From positions 1 to 8,307 of the forward strand of contig JAFZOV010000105.1 in the NCBI GenBank assembly GCA_017550445.1: DNA of 8,307 bases, in the 5' to 3' direction. The position numbers were made by a program, and so were the translations under genes. Under the pieces are notes generated by a model. That model ran no database searches and had not been told where the DNA came from. It worked only from the letters and a program-made list of their open reading frames with translations. The stretch comes from Fibrobacter sp. (lineage in GTDB: Bacteria; Fibrobacterota; Fibrobacteria; Fibrobacterales; Fibrobacteraceae). Positions within the stretch are counted from its first letter, which is position 1; each line of letters opens with the position of its first letter. Of the stretch, positions 1-6,467 are shown piece by piece.

Positions 1-591
1 AAAGCCACTACTACCACAATATTCTGTACAAGAATCTAATTTTACAGACGCATAAATATCACCACCATTAAAAACATTCGAGACATTCCAAGAATCGCCT
101 ATAACGCCTCCTACATAAGTCTGATATCCTGCGCCGGAACATGAATGAATATTCAGGTTGCCCTCGTTTATTAAATTATCCACTTTTGTCCAAGCAGCCC
201 CAATGCAACCACCAAGATAGGATTCATTGTCATCATCTGTAAAATCAAAACACTCCTCTCCTTCATAGCTAATATTTCCAAGGTTCAAAGCCCTTGCAAA
301 ATGAACGGAATCCCCCTTAACTGACGCAAATAAACCGCCTACAGAAAACTCCCTGTATCTAGTATACTGTTTAACCGTAATATCGCCTTCGTTATAAGCT
401 TCTGGAGCGACAGTTCCTGTAACATTCAATACATTGGAAAGTCCACTCACCGTTGAATATATACCGCCATCAATCGTGATATTCCCATAATTAGACATCT
501 TGTAAAAAGAATTGCTTAACGAGAAATCCACCATACCATGAATATGCACAGATGTCGCTTTGGGGGAGACCACCTTAATATCGCCATAATT
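1..591 (-). repeat. Protein-level repeats with an N-x-G-[DN]-[IL] header, six units, the last one cut
   Basis: Headers NYGDI, NYGNI, NEGDI, NLGNI, NEGNL and NGGDI begin at residues 222, 255, 288, 324, 363 and 396 of the secreted protein. The spacings are 33, 33, 36, 39 and 33 residues, all multiples of three. The DNA is too diverged to be a recent tandem duplication, so the repeat is structural. The Asn and Gly at fixed positions suit tight turns between beta-strands of a solenoid, as in the Pfam GLUG family. The sixth unit is truncated by the window edge and more units may follow. Confidence 0.75.
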
Positions 592-1254
592 GACCGCTTC
601 ATGAATCAAGGAAGTGTCTTTAATTCCAAGCAAACCATAATCGCCGACACCAAAGATATTTATCCTTTTAACCTCGCCATTCAAAACAATATGGATTCGA
701 TTTTTTAGGACTCCATTCTGAAAACCTCCTCCCATTATCGTAACAGAATCCCTTTTTCCGTAGACATTGATAACGCCTTCTAAAATAACATTTCCGGTAC
801 TCTCACCGTTTTTTAAATTAATTGTCGAAATCGTATCCCCCGTAAACGAGGAAAGATCCGCCACGATTTCAAAATTCTTAAACGAAGCATCTTTCACAAA
901 GGAGCGTTGTCCATCCGAAGAAGTTCCCAAAATAAAAGGGGCGCCGACCGAGTATGCACTATAGACAGAAAACCCGTTGAAATCCAGATTTAAGTTTGGC
1001 GACGAAAGCGGTTTTACCGGATACTTATAATCAACGGTATTTTTATCCTTGCCGAAAATAACGTCGGCCACGAGTTTAGCCTTATCTCCAATTTGAAGAT
1101 GATTTCCTCCAAGCCAGACATACTCTTCGGGTTTACTGATAAGGTAATAGCCGTTTGCTTTTTGGGGAGCAATCGTATCGCCAGTCCACTCCGCCATGGC
1201 TAGCGAAGCATTCATCAAAACGAACATCAAAAACAACAAGATATTCCGTTTCAT
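1..1254 (-). CDS. Secreted GLUG-like beta-solenoid repeat protein, partial (C-terminus beyond window)
   Basis: Reading back from the ATG at 1254, the frame stays open for 418 codons to position 1 without a stop, so the gene continues outside the window. Residues 1-21 form a signal peptide (MKR start, hydrophobic core, likely cleavage after AMA-21 or SLA-19), so the protein is exported. Residues 22-215 hold a conserved-looking N-terminal part (YYLISKPEEYVWL; LDFNGFSVYS; LGTSS) resembling the start of GLUG-motif surface proteins. From residue 222 a repeat headed N-x-G-[DN]-[IL] recurs at N222, N255, N288, N324, N363 and N396. The last complete units also carry a [VL]GG-x-[IF] step (SVGGLF, YLGGCIG, YVGGVIG). 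This suggests a right-handed beta-solenoid on the cell surface. Five cysteines (C335, C350, C372, C409, C413) occur only in the repeat part. The start lies 3 bp after the HD gene stop, with no clear Shine-Dalgarno sequence. The gene is AT-rich with many TTA and TCA codons, unlike its neighbours. The ligand is unknown; adhesion or substrate binding is only a guess. Confidence 0.85.
   Translation of the reverse strand, partial: MKRNILLFLMFVLMNASLAMAEWTGDTIAPQKANGYYLISKPEEYVWLGGNHLQIGDKAKLVADVIFGKDKNTVDYKYPVKPLSSPNLNLDFNGFSVYSAYSVGAPFILGTSSDGQRSFVKDASFKNFEIVADLSSFTGDTISTINLKNGESTGNVILEGVINVYGKRDSVTIMGGGFQNGVLKNRIHIVLNGEVKRINIFGVGDYGLLGIKDTSLIHEAVNYGDIKVVSPKATSVHIHGMVDFSLSNSFYKMSNYGNITIDGGIYSTVSGLSNVLNVTGTVAPEAYNEGDITVKQYTRYREFSVGGLFASVKGDSVHFARALNLGNISYEGEECFDFTDDDNESYLGGCIGAAWTKVDNLINEGNLNIHSCSGAGYQTYVGGVIGDSWNVSNVFNGGDIYASVKLDSCTEYCGSSGF
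709..1254 (-). other. Signal peptide and non-repeat N-terminal segment of the secreted protein
   Basis: This stretch encodes about residues 1-182 of the exported protein. It opens with a Sec-type signal peptide: K2 R3, a hydrophobic run at residues 5-14 and small residues at A16, A19 and A21. After cleavage the chain begins EWTGDTIAP, followed by a YYLIS-PEEY stretch. That pattern is commonly seen where GLUG-type surface proteins start. The segment carries none of the N-x-G-[DN] repeat headers and no cysteines. Its right-hand limit within the protein is approximate. Confidence 0.55.
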
Positions 1255-1257
1255 ATA

Positions 1258-1761
1258 TTACAGGCAAACCGTCTTTAACCACTCACGCATTTCATAGACA
1301 TCGACTTTCGCCTTCAAGGACATACGGGCGATTTTTGCACCCGGTGCGGTCGCCATTTTTTTCGGATTGAGTTCCATTCCCACGCGGCCGAGGTCTAGGC
1401 GGTCGGCGTCGTAGCAAGTATTGATAGTTGCATCATCGGATTCGCGTTCCTTGGTGTGATAGAAGCAAGCGTGGTACAATTTGTCGAACTGCTCCTGCGT
1501 AATATCGAGGAGCCCCTTTTCGAAGCATTCCTTGGCAAAAGCCGCACCTCGCGGGCCATGTTCGCCATCGTAGCCGTCATCTTCGCGTTTGCAGTCATGG
1601 AAGAGCGCGAATAAGCGCACCACTGTGACATCGGCACCTGTAATCGGAGCAATCAAGAGCCCATTGAATTCCACCTGCCGCCAGTGAGCAAGACCGTGGA
1701 TATTCGAATCCACGATTCGATTGCTATAGACAAAATCTTGCAAGGCGGCAAAGTCGATCAT
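1258..1761 (-). CDS. HD-domain protein, probable metal-dependent phosphohydrolase
   Basis: A 167-residue protein of the HD superfamily, whose members use His/Asp-bound divalent metal to cleave phosphate esters, often of nucleotides. The expected metal ligands can be seen in order: H22 and H26 (IHGLAHW), the signature H55-D56 (LFALFHD), H68 (GEHG), H97 and H102 (YHACFYH), and the late Asp pair in CYDADRLD (D118, D120). No other domain, signal peptide or membrane segment is present, so it should be cytoplasmic. The ATG at 1761 lies 7 bp after the mutS stop with a weak GTGAG sequence upstream, so translation probably follows from mutS. Its stop is 3 bp before the secreted protein start. The substrate cannot be told from sequence. 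Linkage to mutS and scpB suggests co-expression but does not prove a role in DNA metabolism. Confidence 0.85.
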   Translation of the reverse strand: MIDFAALQDFVYSNRIVDSNIHGLAHWRQVEFNGLLIAPITGADVTVVRLFALFHDCKREDDGYDGEHGPRGAAFAKECFEKGLLDITQEQFDKLYHACFYHTKERESDDATINTCYDADRLDLGRVGMELNPKKMATAPGAKIARMSLKAKVDVYEMREWLKTVCL

Positions 1762-1768
1762 AGCAGAC

Positions 1769-4381
1769 TCACTTGCCGTAATGTTCCTTGAGGTCCATCA
1801 GGCATTGGAGCGCCTGAATCGGGGTCATTTCTTCGGGCTTTAGGCGGCGAATTTCTTCTTTAAGGAGCTGCGTAGATTCGTCAGGGGGCGCAAACAGGTC
1901 CACCTGCGGTTTTTCCATGAGCTTCTTGTGGGTAGCGCCATCGCTCGGGTCAATCTTCTGCTTTTCGAGGCGTAAAAGAATCTTGCGGGCACGGCGAAGC
2001 ACGTTGTTCGGGAGGCCCGCCATTTCGGCCACGTGAATACCGTAACTCGAATCGCATGCACCTTCGAGAATCTTATGCAAGAAGAGCAACTTGTCGCCTT
2101 TTTCCTGAACGGCCACCTGGAAGTTTCCGGCATGTTCAAGACTATCTACGAGTCCCGTGAGTTCGTGGTAGTGCGTAGCAAACAGCGTAATGGCGGCGCG
2201 GGCGGGTTCGTCGTGCAGAGTTTCTACAATCGCCCAAGCAATCGAGAGGCCGTCGAAGGTACTCGTTCCGCGACCGATTTCGTCGAGAAGCACCAGGCTA
2301 TGCGATGTTGCATTGCGCAAGATGTTTGCGGTTTCAATCATTTCGACCATGAACGTCGAAAGACCACGGCTCAGGCGGTCGCTTGCACCCACGCGTGTAA
2401 AGATGCGGTCCACCACGCCGATGCGGGCACTTTCCGCCGGCACGAAGCAGCCGATTTGCGCCATGAGCACAATGAGTCCCGTCTGGCGCAGGTAAGTTGA
2501 TTTACCGGCCATGTTCGGGCCCGTAATGAGCATCAGACGGGTCGCTTCGGGAGAAAGGTTCACGTCGTTCGGGATAAAGTCGAGGTCGGAATTGACCGCG
2601 ACAATCACCGGATGGAAACCGCCCTTGATTTCAATACCCGAACCTTCGAAGACTTCGGGACAAACGTAATTGTACTTGCGGGCGGCGCGGGCAATGCTAT
2701 AAAGCGTATCCACGTGCGCAATCGCATTCGCGATTTCCTGAAGCTCGGCACGCCAGCTGTTCACGCGTTCGCGGAGTTCGCAGAAAATCTTGTATTCCAG
2801 CGCATGGATGTTGACTTCGGCGTTACTGATGATAGATTCGCATTCCTTCATCTCGGGCGTAATGTAGCGTTCGCCGTTCACCGTCGTCTGCTTGCGAATG
2901 TATTCGTCGGGAATCGGAGCAGTCGCCTTCGCCATCTGCGCCTTGGTAATTTCAATGTAGTAACCGAAAACGCGATTGTAGCCAACTTTCAAGCTCGGGA
3001 TTCCGAGGCGTTCGCGTTCACGGACTTCGAGCGAGGCAATCCATTCGCGGCGTTCCTTGATGTCTTCGTTCATGGCATCAAGTTCCGCATTTGCACCCGC
3101 GCGAATCATGCCGCCCTCGCGAACGGTCAGCGGCAAGTCATCGTTAAATTGCGAAAGGAGTTCTTCGCCACGGCCACGGGCGGCAATGAGGGCTGTTCGC
3201 ATCGGTTCAAAAATCGGCGAATTCAAGCCTTCAAGTACATCAGCAACCTTAGAAGCCTGCGAAAGCGAACGGCCCATGCCCGCCAAGTCGCGGGCATTCG
3301 CGCGACCAGAACCTACACGGCCCATCAGGCGTTCCATATCGAGAATCGAGGTCAGCGATTCCTTCAGTTCATCAAGGGCAACCGGGTTGTTAACGAGTTC
3401 CTCGACAGCTTCTTCACGTTCCTTAATGCGGTCCACCGAAATCAGCGGGTGGCTCACCCACTCCTTCAGATTGCGCCCGCCCATCGCGGTCACCGTAAAG
3501 TCGAGTACGTAGCAAAGCGTACTGCTGATATCGTCGGCATTCAGCGGACGCACCAGTTCCAGGTTACGCAGCGTACTCGGATCAAGCGTCATGTAATCGT
3601 CGAGATTCAGAATCTCAAGCGTCGTAAAATGCGAAAGTTCGGACTTCTTCTGGTCCATCAGGTACTGGAGCAGCGCTCCCGTCACCTGCGTCTCGACCAC
3701 TCGCCCATCCAGGCCGAGGCCATCCAAGGCTTCTACCTTGAAATGCGCAAACAAAACATCTTTCGCCTGGTCTTCGCCAAACATAAAGGCCGGCAATTCC
3801 GTGACCAGAATGTTTTCGGAGCGGATCAAGTCCATGACGCCAGAGGGAATCGCGGTCCCTTCGGGCACCACCACTTCTTTAGGCATGCGGCGGCAGAATT
3901 CGCATTCAAAAGCCTGCACCGAGCTCTTGCAAGCAGCTAAGTAACCTGTAGTCACATCGGCAATCGAAAACGAGACGCCATCTTTTTCAGGGATAAAGGC
4001 GCAAAGGTAATTCGCCTCTTTCGCGTTCAGGTTTGATTCATCCATCGCGGTACCCGCGCTGATGATTTCAACGATATCGCGCTTGACAATCCCCTTGGCG
4101 AGCTTCGGATCTTCGACCTGTTCGCAAATAGCGATGCGGTAGCCTGCAGCCACCATCTTGGGCACGTAGCGGTCAGCCGCATGGTGCGGAAATCCGCACA
4201 AAGGAGTCGCTCCCGAAGCACCGTTATTGCGGCTCGTGAGGGTAAGTCCTAAAATCTTAGAGGCAATGACAGCGTCGTCTTCGAAAAGTTCGAAGAAGTC
4301 GCCCATTCTAAAAAACAAGATGCAGCCAGGATTCTGTTTTTTGATTTCGTAGTATTGCTGCATCAACGGGGTGACTGCCAT
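1769..4381 (-). CDS. mutS: DNA mismatch repair protein MutS
   Basis: MutS finds base mismatches and small loops and starts repair with MutL. At 870 residues it is the usual full length. The N-terminal mismatch-reading domain has the Phe-x-Glu wedge in GDFFELF (F29, E31). The connector, lever and clamp domains follow (GYNRVFGYYIE near residue 466). The ATPase domain has Walker A GPNMAGKST (621-629), Walker B LVLLDE with D700 and E701, the GRGTSTFDG loop and FATHYHEL. A QVDLF pentapeptide at 826-830 matches the QL[SD]LF consensus for binding the DNA polymerase sliding clamp. The C-terminal helical dimer segment (PEEMTPIQAL) is present. The ATG shares one base with the scpB stop (TAATG), and GGGAG seven bases upstream, inside scpB, serves as ribosome binding site. 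No residue expected for function is missing. No mutL is in the window. Confidence 0.98.
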   Translation of the reverse strand: MAVTPLMQQYYEIKKQNPGCILFFRMGDFFELFEDDAVIASKILGLTLTSRNNGASGATPLCGFPHHAADRYVPKMVAAGYRIAICEQVEDPKLAKGIVKRDIVEIISAGTAMDESNLNAKEANYLCAFIPEKDGVSFSIADVTTGYLAACKSSVQAFECEFCRRMPKEVVVPEGTAIPSGVMDLIRSENILVTELPAFMFGEDQAKDVLFAHFKVEALDGLGLDGRVVETQVTGALLQYLMDQKKSELSHFTTLEILNLDDYMTLDPSTLRNLELVRPLNADDISSTLCYVLDFTVTAMGGRNLKEWVSHPLISVDRIKEREEAVEELVNNPVALDELKESLTSILDMERLMGRVGSGRANARDLAGMGRSLSQASKVADVLEGLNSPIFEPMRTALIAARGRGEELLSQFNDDLPLTVREGGMIRAGANAELDAMNEDIKERREWIASLEVRERERLGIPSLKVGYNRVFGYYIEITKAQMAKATAPIPDEYIRKQTTVNGERYITPEMKECESIISNAEVNIHALEYKIFCELRERVNSWRAELQEIANAIAHVDTLYSIARAARKYNYVCPEVFEGSGIEIKGGFHPVIVAVNSDLDFIPNDVNLSPEATRLMLITGPNMAGKSTYLRQTGLIVLMAQIGCFVPAESARIGVVDRIFTRVGASDRLSRGLSTFMVEMIETANILRNATSHSLVLLDEIGRGTSTFDGLSIAWAIVETLHDEPARAAITLFATHYHELTGLVDSLEHAGNFQVAVQEKGDKLLFLHKILEGACDSSYGIHVAEMAGLPNNVLRRARKILLRLEKQKIDPSDGATHKKLMEKPQVDLFAPPDESTQLLKEEIRRLKPEEMTPIQALQCLMDLKEHYGK

Positions 4382-5088
4382 TATGCATCTCCCATCGACA
4401 ATTCAACCTGGTCCGGATTTTCTTCGGGCTGCTTGGGTTCTTCGGGGCTAACCGATTCGGGCTTCGCATACTGCGGCACCAAGGCACCCGCTTCCAAAAG
4501 TTCGCTGAATTCGCGGAGTCTCGGCAAGTCTTCGGGAATGCGATTGATGCCGAAATACTTCATGAATTCCTGCGTGGTCACGTAGGTATAGGGGTTGCCC
4601 ACCGTATCGGCGCGGGAACCCAGTGCAATAAAGCCTTTGTCCAGCAAGTTACGGATCGGGCCGTCCACCGACGACACGCCGCGCACCTGTTCAATGGCAG
4701 CCTTGGTAATCGGCTGCTGGTAAGCAATCACCGCCAGCGTTTCAAGAGCGGCCTGGCTCAAACGGCGAGCGTTTGCTTCGGGGAACAGCTTGCGCACCCA
4801 GGGGTAATACTTGGCGCGGGTTCTAAAGCGGTAACCGCCCGCCTGTTCCACAATTTCAAACGGAGAATTAATCTTGTTCAGCGAATCATTCGCCGCAATC
4901 AAAGCATCGGACACCAAACGCGCATCCAAAAAATCACCCAGAATTTCACGCAACTTCTTGAGCGTCACAATGTCAGGAGACGCAAATACGAGCGCCTGGA
5001 TAATGCGGGCCAAATCCTCTTGGCTCTCGACTTTCGGGAGTTCCGCCGATTCTTCGGCCAAATCGTCCAAATTCTGATTTTCTTCCAT
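4381..5088 (-). CDS. scpB: Segregation and condensation protein ScpB
   Basis: ScpB is the winged-helix kite subunit that binds the kleisin ScpA and, with SMC, forms the condensin that compacts and separates the chromosome. The 235-residue protein has an acidic extension (about 1-22), a first winged-helix region (about 25-100) and a second one. The second holds the family hallmark LSQAALETLAVIAYQQPIT (110-128) followed by IEQVRGV (132-138), then GPIRNLLDKGFI and a YVTT-EFM-YFGI stretch (169-181). An acidic, proline-rich tail ends the protein. The ATG at 5088 is chosen because it gives the normal family start; no strong Shine-Dalgarno sequence precedes it. scpB runs into mutS with a one-base overlap. 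No scpA lies beside it, although scpA and scpB are adjacent in many bacteria; the plus-strand ATPase gene lies upstream instead. Confidence 0.95.
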   Translation of the reverse strand: MEENQNLDDLAEESAELPKVESQEDLARIIQALVFASPDIVTLKKLREILGDFLDARLVSDALIAANDSLNKINSPFEIVEQAGGYRFRTRAKYYPWVRKLFPEANARRLSQAALETLAVIAYQQPITKAAIEQVRGVSSVDGPIRNLLDKGFIALGSRADTVGNPYTYVTTQEFMKYFGINRIPEDLPRLREFSELLEAGALVPQYAKPESVSPEEPKQPEENPDQVELSMGDA

Positions 5089-5190
5089 ACGCCCGCAAAA
5101 TAAAAAATTTCACAGAGCCTAATATGGCCCCCCAGCAAGATTTCTCTCTTTTGGGCTTTCCTTGGCCCTTATTTTTTCTCAATACAAAAT

Positions 5191-5196
5191 ATTATA
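5191..5196 (-). promoter_or_regulatory. Candidate -10 box (TATAAT) for scpB-mutS
   Basis: On the minus strand a perfect TATAAT lies at 5196-5191, which would start a leader of about 100 nt before the scpB ATG. No good TTGACA-like -35 box is seen at 15-18 bp, so the call rests on the -10 match in a generally AT-rich stretch. The box touches the first 23-bp repeat, so a protein bound there could affect it. Confidence 0.3.
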
Positions 5197-5263
5197 TATG
5201 ATTTTCATAAAACAGATTATATGATTTTCATAAATAAAACTATTTGTTTTTCATAAAAATTTA
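5195..5263 (+). repeat. Three direct repeats with 23-bp spacing, each with a TATGA-N3-TCATA dyad
   Basis: The 17-mer TATATGATTTTCATAAA occurs identically at 5195-5211 and 5218-5234. A third copy at 5241-5257, TATTTGTTTTTCATAAA, differs at two bases. The starts are exactly 23 bp apart, about two helical turns, so bound proteins would lie near the same face of DNA. In the first two copies the core TATGA-TTT-TCATA (5197-5209 and 5220-5232) is a perfect inverted repeat. In the third, only the right arm is intact. The array ends about 35 bp before the ATPase start. The pattern suits an operator array for a dimeric regulator; iterons or an attachment site are less likely alternatives. Confidence 0.8.
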
Positions 5264-5271
5264 GTTATATT
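5244..5271 (+). promoter_or_regulatory. Candidate promoter of the ATPase gene
   Basis: TTGTTT at 5244-5249 and TATATT at 5266-5271 are 16 bp apart, a plausible sigma-70-type pair. The -35 box lies inside the third, degenerate copy of the 23-bp repeat array. Transcription would start around 5278, giving a very short leader. The AT-rich context makes chance matches likely. Confidence 0.3.
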
Positions 5272-5280
5272 TAAAGAAAA

Positions 5281-5284
5281 AAGG
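5281..5284 (+). promoter_or_regulatory. Ribosome binding site of the ATPase gene
   Basis: AAGG lies seven bases before the ATG at 5292, within a purine-rich run. It supports that ATG as the true start. Confidence 0.6.
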
Positions 5285-5291
5285 CACAATT

Positions 5292-6440
5292 ATGATTGAA
5301 AGGTCGATTTCTAAGACAATTATAGACATGGCAAAGAATTTTCCCGTAGTAACGCTCACGGGGCCTAGGCAAAGTGGCAAATCCACCTTGCTGAAATCAT
5401 GCTTTGTGGACTATAAATACATTTCGCTAGAAGACCCCGATATTCGCCAACTCGCCGAAAACGACCCCCGCGGATTCCTAAAAGACTGCGGAACAAAATG
5501 TATTATAGACGAGGCGCAACGCGTTCCGGACTTATTTTCCTATCTACAGACAATCGTGGATTCTCGTGACGAATGCGGACAGTTTATTTTGTCCGGTTCG
5601 CACAATTTCTTATTGATGGAACGTATTTCGCAAAGCCTCGCCGGACGCACAAGCATCCTCAAGCTTTTCCCATTTTCCGCCGAAGAATTAAGGGCTGTTG
5701 ACAAACTTCCAAACGATCTTGACGAAATTTTGCTCAAAGGTTGTTACCCAAGACTCTATGACAAGAAAGTTTCGGCAAAGGAATATTTTACATCTTACCT
5801 ACAGACGTATGTCGAACGAGATGTTCGCCTATTGCGAAACATAACCGACATGGCCGCTTTCAAGCGTTTTCTCAAACTATGCGCGGCAAACGTCGGATCC
5901 ATTTTGAACGTAGCCTCGCTTGCCAAAGATGCGGGAATATCCGTCATAACGGCAAACTCATGGATCTCGATTCTTGAAGCGAGTTTTATACTTTTTCGCC
6001 TACCTCCGTACTATAAGAATTTTTCGAAAAGAGTCATCAAATCGCCTAAAATTTATTTCTGCGACACGGGACTACTTTGCAATCTGTTGAACATTTTCAA
6101 CCAGGAACAAATGCAAAAAAGTGGATTGCGCGGAGCAATCTTCGAAAATTTCGTGGTTACTGAATACATGAAAAAAGCACTGTTTAAAGGCGAAGAACCG
6201 CAGCTCTATTTTTGGCGCGACACGAACCAGAATGAAGTCGACTTGCTTTGCGAAACCGATGGTGAACTGAGCGCCATCGAAATCAAATCTGGCGAAACAA
6301 AGAACCAGAAATTCTACGACGGATTGAAAAAATTCGCCGAAGTCGCAGACATTCCGCTATCGAACACAAGAGTTGTCTATGGCGGAGACGATTCTTACCG
6401 CGGGGAAAATCAGAAATTCATCAGCTGGAAAGAAATATAA
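5292..6440 (+). CDS. AAA_14/DUF4143 family ATPase
   Basis: A 382-residue P-loop ATPase of the AAA_14 plus DUF4143 architecture. These are widespread accessory ATPases, often in several copies per genome, whose cell role is largely unsettled. The N-terminal ATPase part has Walker A GPRQSGKST (24-32), Walker B CIIDEAQ (D73, E74), a sensor-like FILSGSHNF (98-106) and the family signature SLAGRT (115-120) followed by LFPFS. A central winged-helix-like part has SLAKDAGIS. The C-terminal DUF4143 domain keeps a PD-(D/E)XK-like set: E285 (FEN), D317 (NEVDLL) and E330-x-K332 (IEIKSG), next to FWRD. No signal peptide or membrane segment is seen. It is the only plus-strand gene here, divergent from scpB and convergent with proB. 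It is AT-richer than the housekeeping genes and uses CTA, TTA and TCA freely, which suggests later arrival. The repeat array upstream suggests tight control. It appears intact. Confidence 0.93.
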   Translation: MIERSISKTIIDMAKNFPVVTLTGPRQSGKSTLLKSCFVDYKYISLEDPDIRQLAENDPRGFLKDCGTKCIIDEAQRVPDLFSYLQTIVDSRDECGQFILSGSHNFLLMERISQSLAGRTSILKLFPFSAEELRAVDKLPNDLDEILLKGCYPRLYDKKVSAKEYFTSYLQTYVERDVRLLRNITDMAAFKRFLKLCAANVGSILNVASLAKDAGISVITANSWISILEASFILFRLPPYYKNFSKRVIKSPKIYFCDTGLLCNLLNIFNQEQMQKSGLRGAIFENFVVTEYMKKALFKGEEPQLYFWRDTNQNEVDLLCETDGELSAIEIKSGETKNQKFYDGLKKFAEVADIPLSNTRVVYGGDDSYRGENQKFISWKEI

Positions 6441-6467
6441 AAGCCCCGACAACTAACGCTGCGGGGC
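6439..6467 (-). terminator. Intrinsic terminator of the rapA-proB unit
   Basis: On the minus strand the hairpin is CGGGGC/GCCCCG: the arms are 6467-6462 and 6448-6443 with a 13-nt loop. TTTT at 6442-6439 and a further AT-rich ATATTTC follow at once. It lies about 30 nt after the proB stop. On the plus strand no T-run follows the hairpin, so it should act only on minus transcripts. Its T-run overlaps the last bases of the ATPase stop codon. Confidence 0.75.

Larger units (their letters stand above)
5089..5291. promoter_or_regulatory. Divergent intergenic region between scpB and the ATPase gene
   Basis: This AT-rich 203-bp gap is the only sizeable non-coding stretch in the window. It must hold the start signals for scpB-mutS on the minus strand and for the ATPase gene on the plus strand. 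Its right half holds three 23-bp-spaced repeats. Its left half, 5121-5170, is GC-richer and has short complementary segments. No open frame here looks like a real gene. Confidence 0.7.

Noticed and set aside
767..964. 65-codon plus-strand frame opposite the secreted protein gene
   Set aside because: It is short and antisense to a frame with a signal peptide and clear repeats; nothing supports it as a gene.
2612..3940. 442-codon open frame on the plus strand opposite mutS
   Set aside because: It is codon-aligned antisense to an intact mutS and exists because mutS avoids TTA, CTA and TCA. The protein is rich in His, Arg and Phe, has no recognisable domain, and no ribosome binding site was found.
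4973..5182. 69-codon minus-strand frame reaching from the intergenic gap into scpB
   Set aside because: It is out of frame with scpB, rich in Lys/Arg/Gly, and overlaps the conserved scpB start; no motif supports it.
5195..5263. CRISPR array
   Set aside because: There are only three units, with 6-bp gaps between the 17-mers and no unique spacers of normal length; the dyad structure fits protein binding sites better.
6443..6467. Plus-strand terminator for the ATPase gene
   Set aside because: The hairpin is followed by AATAGC on the plus strand, with no T-run; the T-run exists only in the minus direction.
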